Part shown: one piece after another, positions 8,601 to 18,946 of the stretch
Layout of the letters: every line of letters starts with the position of its first letter
Numbering within the stretch: position 1 is the first letter of the stretch
NCBI RefSeq assembly: GCF_018619185.1
Contig: NZ_JAAXYC010000027.1
Span: 1-45,219 of the forward strand
Length of the DNA: 45,219 bases
Direction: 5' to 3'
From: Streptomyces sp. McG3
GTDB lineage: Bacteria; Actinomycetota; Actinomycetes; Streptomycetales; Streptomycetaceae
The notes under the pieces: generated by a model
The model's input: only the letters and a program-made list of their open reading frames with translations
Told to the model about the DNA's origin: nothing
Database searches by the model: none
Made by a program: the position numbers and the translations under genes

Positions 8601-9293
8601 ATGACGTTGCAGCGGTCGGCACCGACCGCGGGGGTCGCGCACGGCGCGATGCCCGCACAGCCCGGCGCTCCCGTGCGGGAGCTGCTGACGGAGGGCGCGC
8701 CGGTGGTGCGCGACCTGCGCGGGCGCACCGGCTGCGGCCCGTACGGCCTCGACCTCACCGCCGGTGACGTCGTCGTGGTCTCCGGCCTCCCCGGCAGCGG
8801 GAAGTCGACCCTCATCCGGCGGGCCGCGCAGGGCCGGGCCATCGACTCCCAGAACACCCGCGACAGCTGGGCCGCCGCCCTGCCCCGTTTACTGCCCTAC
8901 GCCCTCTACCGCCCCCTGGTCCGCGCGGCGCACTACCTCGGCCTCTGGAACGCCCTGCGCTCCGGTGAATCCGTCGTCGTGCACGACTGCGGCACCCAGA
9001 CCTGGGTACGCCGCTGGCTCGCCCGGCACGCCGTGAGCCGGGGCCGCACCCTCCATCTGATCCTGCTCGACGTGACGCCCGAGGTGGCGCGGCAGGGGCA
9101 GCGCGAGCGTGGGCGCGGCGTCTCCGGCTACGCCTTCGCCCGCCACCGGCACGCGGTCGCCCGGCTGCTCCGCGACACCGAGCAGGGGCTGCTGCCCGCC
9201 GGCTGCACCTCCGCGGTGCTGCTGGACCGCGAGGCCGCGGGAGCGCTCTGCCGGATCTCCTTCACGGCCGACGAGGCTTCCACCGGCCGCTGA
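8601..9293 (+). CDS. P-loop ATPase/kinase-like protein with a TTA codon
   Basis: A 230-residue soluble protein. Walker A GLPGSGKST is at residues 62-70, preceded by hydrophobic strand VVVVSG. The rest resembles small P-loop kinases: a conserved Asp in VVVHDCGTQ, a strand LHLILLDVTPEVA, and an Arg-rich lid-like stretch (RQGQRERGRGV). I cannot name a substrate; nucleic-acid kinase or zeta-toxin-like chemistry is possible but unproven. The start is ATG 8601 with a G-rich site (CAGGGGG) about 8 nt before it. Codon 97 (8889-8891) is TTA, read by the bldA tRNA in Streptomyces, so translation may depend on developmental stage. Downstream at 70 bp is the first of two SseB-like genes. Confidence 0.75.
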   Translation: MTLQRSAPTAGVAHGAMPAQPGAPVRELLTEGAPVVRDLRGRTGCGPYGLDLTAGDVVVVSGLPGSGKSTLIRRAAQGRAIDSQNTRDSWAAALPRLLPYALYRPLVRAAHYLGLWNALRSGESVVVHDCGTQTWVRRWLARHAVSRGRTLHLILLDVTPEVARQGQRERGRGVSGYAFARHRHAVARLLRDTEQGLLPAGCTSAVLLDREAAGALCRISFTADEASTGR

Positions 9294-9363
9294 CCGTTAA
9301 GGTGCTGGCCGGAGCAGAGGCCGCCGGGCGCGGCCGAGGCGGTGGAGAGAGGGCACAGAGGCA

Positions 9364-10134
9364 GTGGACATTCCGGCACCCGCACCGGCACACCCCCAGC
9401 AGGGGTGGCCCGCCAACGAGCTCGAAGAGGTGCTGACGGCCTCGCTCGGCGTCCCCGACGCGGGCGGCCGCCTCGTCGAGGTGCTCGGCCGCAGCTCCGT
9501 CTGGGTGCCGCTGCCGAACGGCGGCACCCCCGCCAGCGCGGACCTCGATCTGCCGATGATCGAGATCGACGGCGCGGCCTTCGTCCCCGTCTTCAGCTCC
9601 GAGGCCCAGTTCCTCAGCTGCGTCGGCAGCCACATGTCCTTCACCGTCGCGCCCGCCCGCGACTTCGCGCGGGGCCTGCCCCCACAGGTCGGCATCGCCG
9701 TGAATCCGGGCGGCGCGGTCGGCATACCGCTTCCGCCGCCCGCCGTCGCCGAGCTCTGCCGGGCCGGCCGCACCGCCCTGGACGGGCCCGCCACCGGCGG
9801 CCGGGTCCGGCTGTTCGAGCCGGACTGGCAGCACGACCCGGTCGACTTCCTCACCGCCGTCTCCGAGGAGTTCGAGGCCACCGGAGTGGTGAGCACCGCA
9901 CGCCGGGCCCTGGCCAGCATCGAGGGCGGCGACCCGGTCCTCTTCGTCGGCGTCGAGTTCGCCACCTGGGACGGCGCGGGACAGAGCGCCCCCATGGACG
10001 CCATCGGCCGCGCGCTCGGCCGGGTCCAGGTGCCCTGGCCGGTCAACCTGGTCCTCCTGGACGTGGCGGAGGACCTCGTCGGCGACTGGATGCGGGAGAA
10101 GGTGCGCCCGTTCTACCGGCGCGAGGGCCACTGA
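9364..10134 (+). CDS. SseB-family protein, copy 1
   Basis: A 256-residue soluble protein starting at GTG 9364. It carries the SseB N-terminal domain (FVPVFSSEAQFLSC, FARGLPPQVGIAVNPGG) and the SseB C-terminal domain (VNLVLLDVAEDLVGDWMREKVRPFYRREG). The family is named after E. coli SseB ('enhanced serine sensitivity'), whose molecular role is not known. A near neighbour at 10302 is a divergent paralogue with the same C-terminal signature. Being 1.2 kb from a serine/glycine catabolic operon fits the family name but does not prove a link. No membrane segment or signal peptide is visible. Confidence 0.85.
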   Translation: MDIPAPAPAHPQQGWPANELEEVLTASLGVPDAGGRLVEVLGRSSVWVPLPNGGTPASADLDLPMIEIDGAAFVPVFSSEAQFLSCVGSHMSFTVAPARDFARGLPPQVGIAVNPGGAVGIPLPPPAVAELCRAGRTALDGPATGGRVRLFEPDWQHDPVDFLTAVSEEFEATGVVSTARRALASIEGGDPVLFVGVEFATWDGAGQSAPMDAIGRALGRVQVPWPVNLVLLDVAEDLVGDWMREKVRPFYRREGH

Positions 10135-10301
10135 TCCACCGCCGCGAGGACCACTGACGGCGACGGGACCGGGCACCACCGGACCAGGGCGTCAAGTCGG
10201 TGCCAGAATCGGCGCATAAGCTGGTTTGATGGCGTGGTCGCTCCCGTGTGCCCGGGAGCGGTGGCGCGAACGCGACGGATCGACGAGGGGCGGAACCCAG
10301 G

Positions 10302-11129
10302 GTGAGTGCGTCAGGCACCGCGGCGGCCAGTGGGGCCTTCCCCGATCGGGCGGAGTCGAGTGCCTCGGGGAAGGTCGAGCACATGCTGCGCCAAGTGGCC
10401 CCGGGGCGTTACGACGCCTACGAGGCGCTGCTCGCTGCGGTCACCGAGGGCCGGGTGTGGATGCTGCTCTGGCACGGCACGGCCGGCTCACCGGACGCCC
10501 AGTACGGGAACATGGAGATCGACGGCCTGGGCTACGCCCCCTGCGTCACCTCCGCCCAGGAGCTTTCCGCCAGTGGCTGGAACCGGGCCCACGAGCTGGT
10601 CACCGGACGCGACATCGCCCGCGCCCTGTTCCCCGACCGCTGGGGCATCTGGCTCAATCCGCACGCCCCCGGCGGCGGCGTCGGCATTCCCTGGCTCGAC
10701 CTGCGGCGCATCGCCACCGGCCTGGACCGGCTGCCCGCCGGACCGCTCCGGCTCTCCGACCCCGCCATCGAACTCCCGCAGTTCTACGCCCTGCTCACCC
10801 AGAACGCCCACCGCACCCCCGCGATCCGCTCCCTGCGCCGGGCCTGGGTGCACCCCGCGGTCGGCGTTCCGTATCTCGCGATCGGCCTCGACCTCTACGA
10901 CACCGGCCGCGCCTCCGTCGAATCGGTGCGGGAGATGATGCGGCAGTCGGTCGGCGCGGTCCCCGATGGGCTTCCCGTCTCCACCGTCGCCCTGTCCGAC
11001 GAGTACGACCCGGTCGGCATGTGGCTGCGCGCGAACGCCCGCCCCTTCTACGACCGCGAGGCCCACGCCCCCGCCGGTCCGCCGCCTCTCGCGGCCCCCG
11101 GATACGGCTACCCGCCCCAGCCCCGCTGA
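10302..11129 (+). CDS. SseB-family protein, copy 2
   Basis: A 275-residue paralogue of the gene at 9364. I chose GTG 10302 as the start because the sequence before it encodes no recognisable domain; GTG/ATG codons upstream in frame are possible. Shared features are YAPCVTSAQELS (like VPVFSSEAQFLS), DIARALFPDRWGIWLNPHAPGGGVGIPW (compare ARGLPPQVGIAVNPGGAVGIP) and the ending ANARPFYDREAH (like KVRPFYRREGH). It has a Pro-rich C-terminal tail. The copies are about 170 bp apart, so they may or may not be cotranscribed. The function is unknown beyond family membership. Confidence 0.8.
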   Translation: MSASGTAAASGAFPDRAESSASGKVEHMLRQVAPGRYDAYEALLAAVTEGRVWMLLWHGTAGSPDAQYGNMEIDGLGYAPCVTSAQELSASGWNRAHELVTGRDIARALFPDRWGIWLNPHAPGGGVGIPWLDLRRIATGLDRLPAGPLRLSDPAIELPQFYALLTQNAHRTPAIRSLRRAWVHPAVGVPYLAIGLDLYDTGRASVESVREMMRQSVGAVPDGLPVSTVALSDEYDPVGMWLRANARPFYDREAHAPAGPPPLAAPGYGYPPQPR

Positions 11130-11240
11130 GCCCTGTGGGCACGCCCGGCCGGGCACTCCGGTCGGCCCCGGATGAGGGGTGAGCGGCGCGCGCGTCGCCT
11201 TCGCCTCCGGTCACCCTCCGTCGAACACCCCTCGATGTCC

Positions 11241-11313
11241 GGCTTGTTAACTTCCCCCGGGAGGATGTCCCGGAACTGGACGGTTTGTTAACTGTCCGGG
11301 TCTCGACTAGGTC
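11241..11313 (+). promoter_or_regulatory. Candidate promoter with repeated GGYTTGTTAACT boxes before the oligopeptide transporter
   Basis: GGCTTGTTAACT (11241-11252) and GGTTTGTTAACT (11282-11293) are near-identical boxes 41 bp apart, about four helical turns. The second overlaps a possible -35 TTGTTA (11285-11290), followed at 17 bp by TAGGTC (11308-11313) as a -10. The core GTTAAC is palindromic. This would place the start of transcription about 85 nt before the transporter gene. An operator for an unknown regulator is inferred from pattern only. Confidence 0.4.
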
Positions 11314-11404
11314 TCACCGCTATCCGGACTGTTCTCTTGCGGCAGGCACCGTCTGTAGTGTGCGGCCATCAAACCTCACCACATGGCGAACCAGGGGTGG
11401 ACCC

Positions 11405-13075
11405 ATGCGCATATTCAAGTCCCGGGCTGTCCGGGCGGTCACGACAGCGGTCGCTGTCGCTCTGATCGCCACGGGCTGTTCCAGCGAGCGGGACGAGGGC
11501 GGCTCCAAGGGGGGCGACAAGGACACCTTCGTCTTCGCCGGAGCCGGTGACCCCGGTTCCCTCGACCCGGCCCTCGCGAGCGACGGCGAGACGTTCCGCG
11601 TCACCCGTCAGGCCTTCGAGGCGCTCCTGGAGCACGAGCCCGGTGGCAGCAAGCTCGTCGGCGGCCTCGCCGAGAAGTGGGAGAGCGACCCGGCCGGCAA
11701 GGTCTGGACGTTCAACCTGCGCCAGGGCGTGAAGTTCCACGACGGCGAGGCGTTCAACGCCGCCGCGGTCTGCGCGAACTACGACCACTGGTTCAACTGG
11801 AAGGGCACGTACCAGTCCAGCGCGGTCTCCTACTACTGGCAGACCATCATGGGCGGGTTCGCGAAGAACGAGGACGCCGAGGCGCCCAAGCCCAACTACA
11901 AGTCCTGCACCGCCAAGGACGACAACACGGCCGTCATCGAGGTGAACGAGCCCTCGGCGAACCTGCCGGGCGGGTTCTCCCTCCAGGCGCTGGCGATCCA
12001 CTCGCCGAAGGCCATCAAGGAGTACGAGAAGCAGGACGCGACCGCCAAGGGCGACGCGATCACGTACCCCAAGTACAGCCAGGAGGCCGGCACGGTCGCC
12101 GGCACCGGCCCGTACAAGATCACGAAGTGGAACAAGGGCAACAAGGAAGTCTCCCTGGAGCGCTTCGACGGCTACTGGGGCGACAAGGCCAAGGTGAAGA
12201 ACCTGGTCTTCCGCACCATCTCCACCGAGGAGACCCGCCGCCAGGCGCTCCAGGCGGGTGACATCGACGGCTACGACCTGGTCGCGCCGGCCGATGTGAC
12301 GACGCTGGAGAAGGAGGGTTACGAGGTCCCGACCCGTGACGTCTTCAACATCTTCTACCTCGGTATGAGCCAGTCGGCGAACCCGGCGCTGAAGAAGCCC
12401 GAGGTCCGTCAGGCGATCACGCACGCCATCGACCGCGAGAACCTCGTCAACACCCAGCTGCCCGAGGGTGGCAAGGTCGCGACCCAGTTCATGCCCGACA
12501 CGGTCGCCGGCTACTCGGACAAGGTGAAGACGTACCCGTTCGACACCGCCAAGGCGAAGGACCTCCTCAAGCAGGCCGGTGCGGAGAAGCTCACCATCGA
12601 CTTCTGCTACCCGACCGAGGTCACCCGCCCGTACATGCCTGCCCCGCAGGACATGTTCGAGCTGATGAAGGCCGACCTGGAGAAGGCCGGCATCACCGTC
12701 AAGCCGAAGGCCATGAAGTGGGCCCCGGACTACCTGGACGCCACCGAGGCGGGCTCCTGCGCCCTGCACATGCTCGGCTGGACCGGTGACTTCAACGACG
12801 GCTACAACTTCATCGGCACCTGGTTCGCCGGACCGGACAAGCAGTGGGGCTTCAAGGACCAGAAGGTCTTCGACGCCGTGAACGCCGCTTCCGAGGTCAC
12901 CGACCCGGCCGCCCGCACCGAGGCCTACAAGAAGGCCAACGAGGCGATCGCGGAGTACGTCCCGGGCGTGCCGATCTCGTCGTCGCCGCCGGCCATCGCG
13001 TTCGCCAAGAACGTCAACCCGCCGAAGGTCTCCCCGCTGACGCAGGAGAACTTCGCCGAGGTCTCCTTCAAGTAA
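11405..13075 (+). CDS. Oligopeptide/dipeptide ABC transporter substrate-binding lipoprotein
   Basis: A 556-residue extracellular lipoprotein. The signal peptide runs through MRIFKSRAVRAVTTAVAVAL to the lipobox ATGC, with Cys25 as the lipidated residue. The family 5 (OppA/DppA) fold is marked by DPGSLDPALA, the conserved FNLRQGVKFHDGEAFNA and the RQAITHAIDRENLV region. It should capture peptides, or a related solute, and deliver them to the two permeases encoded immediately downstream. I chose ATG 11405, the start with a clear signal peptide; upstream in-frame starts would bury it. A strong hairpin separates it from the permease genes, which fits higher expression of the binding protein. Confidence 0.95.
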   Translation: MRIFKSRAVRAVTTAVAVALIATGCSSERDEGGSKGGDKDTFVFAGAGDPGSLDPALASDGETFRVTRQAFEALLEHEPGGSKLVGGLAEKWESDPAGKVWTFNLRQGVKFHDGEAFNAAAVCANYDHWFNWKGTYQSSAVSYYWQTIMGGFAKNEDAEAPKPNYKSCTAKDDNTAVIEVNEPSANLPGGFSLQALAIHSPKAIKEYEKQDATAKGDAITYPKYSQEAGTVAGTGPYKITKWNKGNKEVSLERFDGYWGDKAKVKNLVFRTISTEETRRQALQAGDIDGYDLVAPADVTTLEKEGYEVPTRDVFNIFYLGMSQSANPALKKPEVRQAITHAIDRENLVNTQLPEGGKVATQFMPDTVAGYSDKVKTYPFDTAKAKDLLKQAGAEKLTIDFCYPTEVTRPYMPAPQDMFELMKADLEKAGITVKPKAMKWAPDYLDATEAGSCALHMLGWTGDFNDGYNFIGTWFAGPDKQWGFKDQKVFDAVNAASEVTDPAARTEAYKKANEAIAEYVPGVPISSSPPAIAFAKNVNPPKVSPLTQENFAEVSFK

Positions 13076-13085
13076 TCGCACACCA

Positions 13086-13130
13086 GCGGGTCCGCCCGGC
13101 CACAGCAACCAGGTGGCCGGGCGGACCCGC
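13086..13130 (+). terminator. Long hairpin between binding-protein and permease genes
   Basis: An 18-bp perfect inverted repeat (13086-13103 with 13113-13130, GCGGGTCCGCCCGGCCAC) has a 9-nt loop and starts 11 bp after the binding-protein stop. The next gene starts 31 bp later. It can act as a partial terminator and as a 3'-end stabiliser of the upstream message. Confidence 0.8.
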
Positions 13131-13160
13131 ATCGACGCACGTGAGAAAGGGGCATGCGGG

Positions 13161-14165
13161 GTGCTGCGACTCGTCGTAAGAAGACTTCTCCAGCTCATTC
13201 CCACCCTGCTCGGCCTGTCGGTCCTGCTGTTCCTCTGGCTGAACCGACTGCCCGGCGGACCCGCCTCAGCGATCCTGGGCGAGCGGGCCACCGAAGCCGA
13301 AGTAGCGAGAATCAACAGGGCACTCGGGCTCGACGAGCCGGTCCACGTCCAGTACTGGCGGTTCCTCAAGCGCATCTTCGAGCTCGACCTCGGAACCTCC
13401 ACCCAGACCGGCCAGCCGGTGTGGGACGAATTCACCCTGCGTTTCCCGGCCACCGTGGAGCTCAGTGTCGCCGCGATCCTGATCGCCGTGGTCGTGGGCA
13501 TCCCGATGGGCTATCTGGCGGCCAAGCACCGCGGCGGCTGGCTGGACGTCGCCTCCGTCTCCGGATCGCTGCTCGGCATCTGCATCCCGGTCTTCTTCCT
13601 GGCCATGCTGCTGCGCGGGATCTTCTCCGTGGAGCTGGGCTGGTTCCCGAGCCAGGGCCGGCTCACCACCGGACTCGACGCCACCGACATCACCGGATTC
13701 GCCGTCCTGGACGGCTTGTTGACCGGGGAGTTCGACGCCAGCTGGGACGCGATCATGCACTTGATCCTGCCCGCCGTCGCCCTGGCCTCGATCCCGCTCG
13801 CCGTCATCGTCCGGATGACCCGCGCCAGCGTCCTGGAGGTACTCGGCGAGGACTACATCCGCACCGCCGAGTCCAAGGGCCTCGACAAGAAGACCGTGCG
13901 CGGGCGCCATGTGCTGCGCAACGCCCTGCTGCCCGTGATCACCGCGGTCGGCCTGCTGACCGGCAGCCTGCTCTCCGGCGCTGTGCTCACCGAGTCGGTC
14001 TTCGACTTCGGCGGCATCGGCTCCTTCATCCGTACCGCGATCGACGGCCGCGACTACCCGGTCCTCGTTGGGTTCATTCTCTTCATCGCGATGGTGTACG
14101 TGCTGATCAACCTGCTGGTCGACCTCGCGTACAGCATCATCGACCCGAGAGTGCGGGTGCACTGA
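13161..14165 (+). CDS. Oligopeptide/dipeptide ABC transporter permease (OppB/DppB type)
   Basis: A 334-residue inner-membrane permease. The N-terminus VLRLVVRRLLQLIPTLLGLSVLLFLWL is the typical first helix of OppB/DppB proteins, and about six helices are evident. The EAA loop is visible near the C-terminal third (DYIRTAESKGLDKKTVRGRHVLRNALLPVI), which docks on the ATPases. The start GTG 13161 has GAGAAAGGGG 8-17 nt upstream, and the first membrane helix begins right after it. It is cotranscribed with the next three genes (1 bp to the second permease). Substrate specificity cannot be read from the sequence. Confidence 0.95.
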   Translation: MLRLVVRRLLQLIPTLLGLSVLLFLWLNRLPGGPASAILGERATEAEVARINRALGLDEPVHVQYWRFLKRIFELDLGTSTQTGQPVWDEFTLRFPATVELSVAAILIAVVVGIPMGYLAAKHRGGWLDVASVSGSLLGICIPVFFLAMLLRGIFSVELGWFPSQGRLTTGLDATDITGFAVLDGLLTGEFDASWDAIMHLILPAVALASIPLAVIVRMTRASVLEVLGEDYIRTAESKGLDKKTVRGRHVLRNALLPVITAVGLLTGSLLSGAVLTESVFDFGGIGSFIRTAIDGRDYPVLVGFILFIAMVYVLINLLVDLAYSIIDPRVRVH

Positions 14166-14166
14166 C

Positions 14167-15129
14167 GTGACGATCCTGACCAACAAAGCAGACAAGATCG
14201 ACCGTCTCGCCGAGCTGACGCAGAGCTCGGAGACCGTCACCGGCAGCAGCCTGTGGCGCGAGGCGTTCCGCCGGATGCGCTCCAGCAAGATGGCGATCAT
14301 CGGCGCGGCGATCATCGCCGCGTTCGTCCTCGTCGCGATCGTCGGACCGATGCTGGCCCCGCACGGGCCCACCGCGCAGAACTGGCGCAGTGAAGTCTTC
14401 CCCAACCAGGGCAAGTTCGTCGGCATGCGCGGCGAGAACTGGTTCGGCCTGGATCACCTGGGCCGCGACATGTTCTCCCGCTGGCTCGTCGGTGCCCGGC
14501 AGACGCTGCTCGTCGGTGTCGTCTCCATGCTCATCGGACTGATCGTCGGCGCGCTGGTCGGTGTGCTCTCCGGAGCCGCCGCCACCCTCGGCGGCAAGGT
14601 CGGCCAGCGCGTCGACACCGTGATCATGCGCTTCACCGACATCATGCTGTCGCTGCCCTCGCTGCTGCTCGCGGTCTCCATCGCCGCGGTCCTCGGCCAG
14701 TCGCTGACCACCGTGATGATCGCCGTGGGTGTCGTCCAGATCCCCATCTTCGCCCGCCTGCTGCGCGGTTCGATGCTGGTCCAGGGCGGTGCGGACTACG
14801 TGCTCGCCGCGAAGGCGGTCGGCATCCGGCGCAAGCGGATCGTGCTCACGCAGATCCTGCCGAACTCGCTGAGCCCGGTGATCGTCCAGGCCACGCTGAG
14901 CCTGGCCACCGCGATCATCGAGGCCGCGGCCCTGTCCTACCTGGGCCTCGGCAACCCCGACCCGGCCGTTCCCGAGTGGGGCGTGATGCTCTCCCAGGCG
15001 CAGCGCTTCTTCGACAACGAGCCGATGATGGCCGCCTATCCGGCCGTCGGGATCATCATCACCGCCCTCGGCTTCACCCTGCTCGGCGAGGCCATGCGCG
15101 AAGCCCTCGACCCGAAGTTGCGAGGCTGA
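14167..15129 (+). CDS. Oligopeptide/dipeptide ABC transporter permease (OppC/DppC type)
   Basis: A 320-residue partner permease. The cytoplasmic N-terminal segment contains LWREAFRRMRSSKMAIIG, leading into the first helix, as in OppC/DppC. The motif HLGRDMFSRWLVGARQTLLVG and the EAA loop (YVLAAKAVGIRRKRIVLTQILPNSLSPVI) are diagnostic. GTG 14167 lies one base after the stop of the first permease, giving tight coupling. The pair should form the heterodimeric channel of the importer. Confidence 0.95.
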   Translation: MTILTNKADKIDRLAELTQSSETVTGSSLWREAFRRMRSSKMAIIGAAIIAAFVLVAIVGPMLAPHGPTAQNWRSEVFPNQGKFVGMRGENWFGLDHLGRDMFSRWLVGARQTLLVGVVSMLIGLIVGALVGVLSGAAATLGGKVGQRVDTVIMRFTDIMLSLPSLLLAVSIAAVLGQSLTTVMIAVGVVQIPIFARLLRGSMLVQGGADYVLAAKAVGIRRKRIVLTQILPNSLSPVIVQATLSLATAIIEAAALSYLGLGNPDPAVPEWGVMLSQAQRFFDNEPMMAAYPAVGIIITALGFTLLGEAMREALDPKLRG

Positions 15130-15135
15130 AGTCCT

Positions 15136-17315
<2,180 letters not shown>

Positions 17316-17333
17316 GACCGGCACAATTGCCCG

Positions 17334-18005
17334 GTGCTCACCGAACTGTTCACGCCCTCCGTCCAGCATGCGCTCGATCTCGTCGGGATCTTCGTCTTCG
17401 CGATCTCGGGCGCCCTGCTCGCCGTCCGCAAGAACTTCGATGTCTTCGGCATCGCGGTTCTCGCGGAGGTGACAGCGCTGGGCGGAGGGCTGTTCCGCGA
17501 TGTGATGATCGGTGCGATCCCGCCCGCCGCCTTCACCGACCTCGGCTACTTCATCACCCCGCTGTTCGCCGCCGTCCTGGTCTTCTTCCTCCACCCGCAC
17601 GTGGAGCGCATCCAGGCCGGCGTCAACGTCTTCGACGCGGCGGGGCTCGGCCTGTTCTGCGTGACCGGCACCGTCAAGGCGTACGAGTACGGCCTCGGGC
17701 TCACCGCGTCGGCGGCGCTGGGCCTGGCCACCGCGGTCGGCGGCGGTGTGCTGCGCGACGTGCTGGCCAACGAGGTCCCCTCCCTGCTGCGTTGGGACCG
17801 CGACCTGTACGCGGTGCCCGCGATCGCCGGCGCGACCATGGTCGCCCTGTGCATCCGCTTCGACACCCTCAACGCCCTGACGAGCGGGATGGCGGTGATC
17901 GCCGCGTTCGTCCTGCGGCTGCTGGCGCTGCGCTTCCACTGGCGGGCGCCCCGCGCGTACAACCGCTCCTCCGCCCGTGCCGAGAAGGGCTCGGCGGCCA
18001 CGTAG
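17334..18005 (+). CDS. TRIC/UPF0126 family membrane protein
   Basis: A 223-residue polytopic membrane protein made of two similar three-helix halves. The first half has VGIFVFAISGALLAVRKNFD followed by GGGLFRDVMIG; the second has FDAAGLGLFCVTGTVKA followed by GGGVLRDVLANEVP. The duplicated GGG-x-x-RD motif is the hallmark of UPF0126 (YicG) proteins, prokaryotic relatives of TRIC cation channels. GTG 17334 is the start; CACAAT (17320-17325) 8 nt upstream could be a -10 for a nearly leaderless message. The C-terminus is basic and cytoplasmic-looking. Ion specificity is unknown. Confidence 0.88.
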   Translation: MLTELFTPSVQHALDLVGIFVFAISGALLAVRKNFDVFGIAVLAEVTALGGGLFRDVMIGAIPPAAFTDLGYFITPLFAAVLVFFLHPHVERIQAGVNVFDAAGLGLFCVTGTVKAYEYGLGLTASAALGLATAVGGGVLRDVLANEVPSLLRWDRDLYAVPAIAGATMVALCIRFDTLNALTSGMAVIAAFVLRLLALRFHWRAPRAYNRSSARAEKGSAAT

Positions 18006-18035
18006 CGCGGTGATCCGGCTCTCAAAAAGCTACCG

Positions 18036-18060
18036 CTCAGTAGTGAGGTCCATGTACCGT
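18036..18060 (+). promoter_or_regulatory. Promoter and possible TetR-type operator of the thioesterase gene
   Basis: TACCGT (18055-18060) sits 7 nt before ATG 18068, as expected of a -10 for a leaderless transcript. CTCAGTAGT (18036-18044), with a CTCA-GTAG-TGAG dyad at 18036-18047, lies in the spacer. The same CTCAGYAGT 9-mer occurs at 21443-21451 in the TetR-gene control region, which suggests but does not prove a common regulator. Confidence 0.35.
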
Positions 18061-18067
18061 GCATGCC

Positions 18068-18937
18068 ATGGCACAGGCAGCGACTGAGGCGGCGCAGACC
18101 GCACGGGCAACCATCGGCGACAGCGAGTTCGACCGGGACACCGCGGTCACCCTGCGCGAGGAGGGTGTCTACGACGCCGAGCTCTCCGCGGGCTGGACCA
18201 TCATCCACGCCGTCAACGGCGGCTATCTGCTGGCCCTGCTCGGCCGGGCACTGGGCGAGGCCCTGCCGCACGCCGACCCGTTCTCCGTCTCGGCGCACTA
18301 CCTCACCGCCTCCGTGCCCGGACCCGCCGTCGTCCGCACCCAGACCGTCCGCGCCGGCCGCACCCTCTCCACCGGCCAGGCCTCCCTCTTCCAGTACGCC
18401 GAGGACGGCAGCGAGATCGAGCGCATCCGGGTCCTGGCCACCTACGGCGACCTGGACGCGCTCCCCGACGACGTCCGCACGACGGCCCTGCCGCCCGCCA
18501 TGCCCGACCGGGACCACTGCCTCGGCCCGAGCGACGGCGCGCCCAGGATTCCCGGCAGCTCCGCCATCACCGACCGCCTGGACATCAAGCTCGACCCGGC
18601 GACCGTCGGCTGGGCCGTCGGAGCCCCGTCCGGCAAGGGCGAGATGCGCGGCTGGTTCGGCCTGGCCGACGGCCGCGACCCGGACCCGCTGTCGCTGCTG
18701 CTCACCGTGGACGCCCTGCCGCCGACCTCGTTCGAGCTGGGCCTGGCCGGCTGGACCCCCACCGTCGAGCTGACCGCCCACATCCGCTGCCGCCCCGCCC
18801 CGGGCCCCCTGCGCGTCTCCATCACCACCCGCAACCTCGCGGGCGGCTTCCTGGAGGAGGACGCCGAGGTCTGGGACAGCGCCGACCGCCTCGTCGCCCA
18901 GTCCCGCCAGCTGGCCAAGGCCCCGCGCACGGCCTGA
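18068..18937 (+). CDS. Acyl-CoA thioesterase-like, double hot-dog family
   Basis: A 289-residue soluble protein with two hot-dog-like halves, of the type annotated as thioesterase family protein (TesB-like, 4HBT_3). The first half contains GWTIIHAVNGGYLLALLGRAL and FSVSAHYLTASVPG, matching the substrate-binding helix and strand of hot-dog thioesterases. The second half contains ELTAHIRCRPAPGPLRVSI and the ending LVAQSRQLAKAP, also typical. It would hydrolyse acyl-CoA. ATG 18068 is chosen over GTG 18059 because of the -10 spacing. Its stop is 9 bp from the end of the convergent MerR gene. Confidence 0.8.
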   Translation: MAQAATEAAQTARATIGDSEFDRDTAVTLREEGVYDAELSAGWTIIHAVNGGYLLALLGRALGEALPHADPFSVSAHYLTASVPGPAVVRTQTVRAGRTLSTGQASLFQYAEDGSEIERIRVLATYGDLDALPDDVRTTALPPAMPDRDHCLGPSDGAPRIPGSSAITDRLDIKLDPATVGWAVGAPSGKGEMRGWFGLADGRDPDPLSLLLTVDALPPTSFELGLAGWTPTVELTAHIRCRPAPGPLRVSITTRNLAGGFLEEDAEVWDSADRLVAQSRQLAKAPRTA

Positions 18938-18946
18938 GAGCGCGCC

